This document shows positions 59,851 through 64,000 of a DNA stretch of 64,000 nucleotides, one piece after another (positions within the stretch are counted from its first letter, which is position 1; each line of letters starts with the position of its first letter). Made by a program: the position numbers and the translations under genes. Source of the stretch: Chondrilla cf. caribensis (lineage: Eukaryota > Porifera > Demospongiae > Chondrillida > Chondrillidae); the NCBI GenBank assembly GCA_964020155.1, contig OZ026563.1, forward strand, positions 654,824 to 718,823, read 5' to 3'. Below the pieces are notes generated by a model. The model was not told the DNA's origin, did no database searches, and worked only from the letters and a program-made list of their open reading frames with translations.

Positions 59851-61644
59851 TCAATTTGGATTAAGTTCAACACATGCGTAAAATGAAGGTGTTACTTCAC
59901 AGCAGGCTAACATGGTGGTACAGTAATGTATGTATGTGGCTATGCATCTTCTGCTTCGAAACAACGATAATATCAGTATCAAGTTGTTCCAATACATGGA
60001 AACATCCACAAGGTGGGTGCAACAGATGAATCAGATTCTTAAGCACAATACCTCCGTGGGAGGGATGTACATTCAAATGTCTAGTACTTGAGGAAATAGC
60101 CGGTACCAAGTGGCCAAACTGATAACAAAGTGGGAAAGGGACGGAATGCAACTTGAATGGCCACTGGCATCCCCCAGCACACAGCAACATATCATGTAGT
60201 CCACGCCACTGTGGGATGTGACCCATTCCGTCGATGTTACGCTGCATGGATAGTTCCAATACTGTGTTAACCACACCAGGTACACAAACGTGTGAGTCAA
60301 CAACAGACATACATGTAAGTACGTACTTGCGTATGTACACTGAGACTACTTCTCCTATGTATGTATCAGGTTCACATTTCACACCATTGTATGCAGATTA
60401 CAATTCACACACGTACTGTATATACTTATTATGTACATGCCCTACACTGCTATCATCCATGAGGTGTACTGAGCTAACTGGGTGTGGTCCTAATGAGTAT
60501 ATTGCCCTAGGTAGGCGTGGTCAGAGACGAATTGTGCTAGGTAGGTGTGGTCAGATGGACAGACTGCTAGGTGGGTGTGGTCAGATGGATGAAATGTGTT
60601 AGATGGGAGTGGTCAGATGGACGGACTGTGCTAGGCGGGTGTGGTCAGATGGACGGATTGTGCTAGGCGGGTGTGGTCAGGTGGACAGACTGTACCAGGT
60701 AGGTGTGGTCAGATGTTCAGATAAGCATGCTCCACTAGGTGGGTGTGGCTCAGACAAGCATGATCCACTAGGTGGGTGTGGTTTGGAGCATACACAACAC
60801 ACGTACACCACATACAAGGACACAGAGACGAAATCATACCATCACTCTATCTTGAATATCACTACAGGTCAAATTCACCCTGGACGAGGAGAAAAACACA
60901 CAATACAGTAGAACCTCTTCAAGACAAACACAAATTTCTGCTTAACGCAAACCAATTTTGAGCATTATTAGGTTCGCTGTAGAAGTGTACACGTAGTAAG
61001 CAAATCCTGATAATAAGAACATCTGATAGCAAGAACTGATTTTGTGGGTCCCTTGTAGTTTATCTTAACGCGTTTCTATTGTGTGCCCAATATTTGTTTA
61101 TATCCGACTCACTGCGAAATGAATGTGACAGTTCAGTGAACCAATGTCAATTCTCCCATTCATCTTGCCACCAGTGCTGAACAACCTCGCATAGACTTGC
61201 ACAATACGATTATTATAGCCAACAGGTTATTAACAGTGACTTGTTTTGATTAAAAAGTCCATAAACAAACGTATATCAAACGTATATTAGCATATTACGT
61301 AATGAAATACTCCGTAATCTATTGAGTCTTTTTTGTATCTTTCATTGTCAAAGAACGGTCGCGTCGGAAGAGAATAAGGCAGGGACAAAATTGTTAAGAT
61401 ACAATAAAAACTCACACTTTGTTGAAGAGAAAGGCTGTGCCTGTAGCTCCATGGAATCTCTAGAATGAAGAGAGAAAGAAGTCGTCTCACAATATTCGTT
61501 CAGAAAGGAAGAAATTCATCCTGTGGCCCTTTTCCATCAACTTACAGTGGATATCAACTCGTTACGGTTCGTCAACGGTGTTCTACACTTCTTACAGCAG
61601 TATACTTTAAGTCCTCCGGGATGTTCGATGAATATTCGCCCCAT
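56085..61644 (-). CDS. YPEL5: YPEL5-like yippee zinc-binding protein
   Basis: Complete six-exon gene, 118 aa (human YPEL5 is 121): 61644-61546, 61459-61416, 60879-60840, 56917-56849, 56337-56305, 56156-56085. Every junction keeps phase. Start [16 protein letters not shown] matches the family. Zn-binding CxxC pairs are CKKC (residues 17-20) and CKLC in exon 4. Conserved blocks are [52 protein letters not shown] and EGFEE. YPEL5 associates with the CTLH/GID E3 ubiquitin ligase and with spindle/centrosome structures in vertebrates. The third intron (60839-56918, 3.9 kb) holds most of the small transposons of this area. It is head-to-head with paralogue 2 of the bHLH-zip gene. Confidence 0.96.
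56983..57212. repeat. (TG)n microsatellites (two blocks)
   Basis: TG with GCGTG interruptions at 56983-57085 and 57143-57211, in YPEL5 intron 3. Confidence 0.9.
58005..58169. mobile_element. TA-flanked MITE, family B copy 1
   Basis: Ends GGTGAATTCTTGTTAA and (inverted) TTAACGAGAATTCACTG, followed by TA. The interior (GATACTGGGAATTTGTGGTG) is the reverse complement of the interior of the copy at 59397-59571. Confidence 0.7.
58897..59015. mobile_element. Foldback element, about 119 bp
   Basis: Outer inverted ends TGGCTGCATCCTGCCTAGG and its near-complement at 58997-59015 (two mismatches). An inner inverted pair GTGCTAACTAATTAC / GTAATCAATTAGCAC lies around a GGGCTTCGCCC hairpin. The whole element can fold as one stem. 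YPEL5 intron 3. Confidence 0.7.
59245..59375. repeat. Tandem repeat, unit about 34 bp
   Basis: About four copies of CTTGCTGCATACATCAACAA then CTATAGCA, in YPEL5 intron 3. Confidence 0.75.
59397..59571. mobile_element. TA-flanked MITE, family B copy 2 (175 bp)
   Basis: TIRs CAGTGAATTCTTGGTAAT and inverted ATTAACAAGTATTCACTG (few mismatches), flanked by TA on both sides. Inverted relative to copy 1; a third, cut-off copy starts at 63919. Confidence 0.8.
59746..59848. repeat. (GA)n microsatellite with GGGA prefix
   Basis: GAGAGGAGGGGGAGG then about 35 GA units; on the YPEL5 strand a long CT tract. Confidence 0.95.
60505..60780. repeat. Minisatellite, unit about 30 bp
   Basis: About nine copies of AGGTGGGTGTGGTCAGATGG then ACAGACTGTGCT with length variation, ending 60 bp from the YPEL5 exon 60879-60840. 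Confidence 0.85.
60906..61083. mobile_element. Tigger-like small element, dispersed repeat copy 2
   Basis: Starts TA then CAGTAGAACCTCTTC, a pogo/Tigger-like end. Its body matches the copy at 12089-12235 in RTEL1. It lies in YPEL5 intron 2. Confidence 0.65.
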
Positions 61645-61777
61645 TTTGATTTTAGCAATGCATAAATTAAGTTTGTGACGTATTTGCTGACGTCACACGT
61701 TGTCCCGCTGATCGGTGCACGAGAAGGTTACAGTACAGTACAGCTGATTTGCTGAATAAAATAGTGCAGCTTCATAA
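61645..61777. promoter_or_regulatory. Bidirectional YPEL5 / bHLH-zip-2 promoter with CRE
   Basis: 133 bp separate the two start codons. A perfect CRE TGACGTCA lies at 61688-61695, preceded by TGACGTATTTGC (61676-61687). The same arrangement (a TGACG/GACGT half-site, TATTTG, then TGACGTC) occurs in the promoter of the paralogue at 52933-52952. No TATA box here. Confidence 0.65.
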
Positions 61778-62037
61778 ATGGAACCGCCATGGAGCTTGTA
61801 TCCGGACATAAACACACACGGTCTTTGTAAGGACGGTTCGCCAGCCATGGAAAGCCCGGCTAGTCAAAGTGGCTCTTTCTGCAGCAGTAGATCTAACGGT
61901 GAAGATAGCGACGATGAGAGTGTGTTCGACGAAGAACTTTTAAGACAGTACCAAGAAAGACCACCTTCTCTAAGAATTAACGCTTCTGGAAAGAAGGAGA
62001 GAGATCCAAAGTATCACTGCTTAATGGAAAGATTAAG
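61778..62037 (+). CDS. bHLH-leucine-zipper-like protein, paralogue 2, first exon
   Basis: One exon of 86 codons plus 2 nt. It starts with a Ser/acidic N-terminus (SNGEDSDDESVFDEELL), followed by RPPSLRINASGKKERDPKYH and CLMERLR. The last 27 residues match paralogue 1 almost exactly, and the donor (AG then GTAGTT) interrupts the same Arg codon of the basic region in the same phase 2. Helix-loop-helix and zipper exons are not found before the window ends. The N-terminus is longer and acidic, possibly an activation domain. Confidence 0.6.
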
Positions 62038-63918
62038 GTAGTTGTAGCTAACTAGCTCGTCGTATATACCATCAACGCCAGTTTAATGCATGCAGCCCTG
62101 GTACCTGACAGGAGGCTCGCTCTTGTTTGCCGCCAGAGACCCCAATATCCTAGCACTGTCTCAAAGAAGAATACCAGCATGCAACCGATTTTTCACCGTC
62201 TCGCCATATTATATAACCTGAACCCCATTCATTCGACCTATATAACACATAGTGTTGCAGTAATGGTTTACAGACGTGCTCTAGCTGAGTGCCTTCACCT
62301 GTATCAGCTAGTATGTATAATTTCGGAGTGGATGGGGAGTACTTACTGCTAGATCTATAAGTGTGTATACGTTTCCAGGACTATTTACCACTCCCTGTTA
62401 CCCTGGAACAGACTTCCAAGGTGCATACAGACTCTGAGGTGAAATGGTCATTGGTCCCTCACTATAGACTACTGCAGCATAACAATACCAAATTAAATAG
62501 GAGATCTGATAATATGAATCGATGGTAATCATTGGTTACCATTATTGCCCAAAAATTACCAATGTATCTTAGACAATTAAGTGTCTTGATTTAGTGTGTC
62601 TACCTTAATTTGTGCCAGAAAAAGCCTGAAGGGTGAAACTCTGCAATGAATAATATTTATATCCTCCATGAGAATCTAAATTCGAGGATTGAGTTGAGTT
62701 GATAAGTCCGAATATAGCCTCAATGATTTATAATAAAGCATGCCTAACATATTTCACACTGAGATTTGATCATACCACATGTTAGTTTAAACACAGATAC
62801 ACAATTAGTTCGTAATAGTGACATCATTTGTGTTGCTATACACCAGCAGATACTTAGCAACCAGCACAACCACAGCAAGATAGAGTTTACTCCCTTCAAT
62901 TATTATACTTTCAGTCTGTGGAGATAAGATTTGGTGGTAGGTACACAGTGGCACCAAATTGGAAGTATCTAGGAACCCAATACCTTCCTTTCGTATACGT
63001 GTCATGGCTCATCTTCCAAATCACCCTGCCTGTGTTTGTGTATGAACTGCATATTAACCAGACAATCAACCCTCAAAGAACACTTGTGAATTAAGACTAT
63101 TGCAACATGCACACAGTCACGGGGAGGAGTGCTTGCATTTGTTGTTTACTCCATTTTCAACCACTATAACAAGTGGTCCACCATCGAAAGTGCATGTTTG
63201 ATCACAGATTAAAATACCCTGTCCATGTTCCTCTGTAATAATCTCATCGCCTTTTCTAGCTGACATTTGTTGCCCTCAATGAGTGAATGTGTTCACTGTA
63301 TCAATTCATCTGTAAGGGAATTAACATCAAATGCGAGAACAACACAGAACAACATAGACCATAACATGCACTCTCCGAGATTAAACACATCTGCATGCAC
63401 AGGGAAACCATCACGTCAGACTAATATCCGATATCTTGTGAAGCGGGTGTTTTGTGCACAAGTAGCAAACTGTCTCATAATCCAATAAACAATTCCCACT
63501 GGACTTAATTTGAATAATTACTTCATTTGGAATACAATTTCGTAATTACTTAATTTTCCCTTTGGCTGGATGTGCCTGCACTGCAGTATGAGATACATGC
63601 TCATCCTCCCATGATAATGTGATAGTAGAAGAGACAGAGAGTTTAAACTCAATATATTATTATAAAAATTTGAGCACCCGATTCACACAGATATGGTCAC
63701 ACTTGGTTTATCCTACATTCATTTATTTAAGACCCATTCACCCCCACCTCTTTGTGATATACCTCCACCTATTCATGGACAATGTACCCTGATATATCCA
63801 ACACCTGGTTTATCTGCACATTTTCAGGGAACAAGATAAGCCAGGCCCCACTGTACAGATTAATGTGTACTCGCAATATAATATTATGTGCATTTGGAAG
63901 AATATAATAAAATACCTA
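62038..63918. other. Probable intron, no exon recognised
   Basis: AT-rich DNA with no open frame resembling the missing bHLH helices. Treated as intron of paralogue 2, because the exon at 61778-62037 ends with a good donor. Confidence 0.4.
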
Positions 63919-64000
63919 CAGTGAATTGTCATTAGTTCCCCAGTGCCAATGTAATCTGCAATCAGTAATGTATATCCAGTTAACACCGCCATCATCGCCA
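63919..64000. mobile_element. TA-flanked MITE, family B copy 3 (cut by window end)
   Basis: Begins TA then CAGTGAATTGTCATTAGT and continues CCCAGTGCCAATGTAAT, paralleling copy 59397-59571. Confidence 0.55.

Overview
This is a stretch of animal (metazoan) nuclear DNA. All genes are split into many short exons with GT-AG introns, there are no bacterial operons, and the intergenic and intronic DNA is packed with (TG)n/(CA)n microsatellites, minisatellites and small inverted-repeat transposons. Gene content (ABHD16A, RTEL1 with a RING tail, MEI4, a JIP3/JIP4 scaffold, YPEL5, a CARD plus death-domain adaptor, Myc-like bHLH-zipper factors) is that of an animal. The compact genes, several introns near 30-60 nt and strongly diverged proteins suggest an early-branching invertebrate such as a sponge, but the window alone cannot fix the species. 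Exon boundaries were placed by hand from splice consensus, reading-phase continuity and remembered human family members. They are models, not transcripts.

Layout. 1-1500: 5' part of a secreted or lysosomal S28 serine carboxypeptidase on the minus strand, with a Mutator-like MITE in its first intron. 2474-7341: a complete ABHD16A lipid hydrolase gene, minus strand, about 560 aa. 7500-8630: a 5'-truncated LINE. 8843-10500: a two-exon CARD/death-domain adaptor, minus strand, followed by a 56-bp-arm hairpin. 11288-22371: RTEL1 helicase, minus strand, at least 29 exons. 23015-24715: MEI4, minus strand, head-to-head with the next gene. 24963-51408: a JIP3/JIP4 kinesin/dynein-JNK scaffold gene, plus strand, 26 kb, whose introns hold most of the tandem arrays. 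53064-54575: a five-exon bHLH-leucine-zipper protein with a clear CRE/octamer/TATA promoter. 56085-61644: a complete six-exon YPEL5 gene, minus strand. 61778 onward: first exon of a second bHLH-zipper paralogue, head-to-head with YPEL5 and running out of the window.

Functional themes. RTEL1 (D-loop dismantling, telomere and crossover control) and MEI4 (meiotic double-strand-break formation) sit in tandem. Two paralogous bHLH-zipper genes flank YPEL5 and share a CRE-type promoter element. A recurrent architectural feature is that (TG)n microsatellites begin exactly at 5' splice sites in four of the genes.
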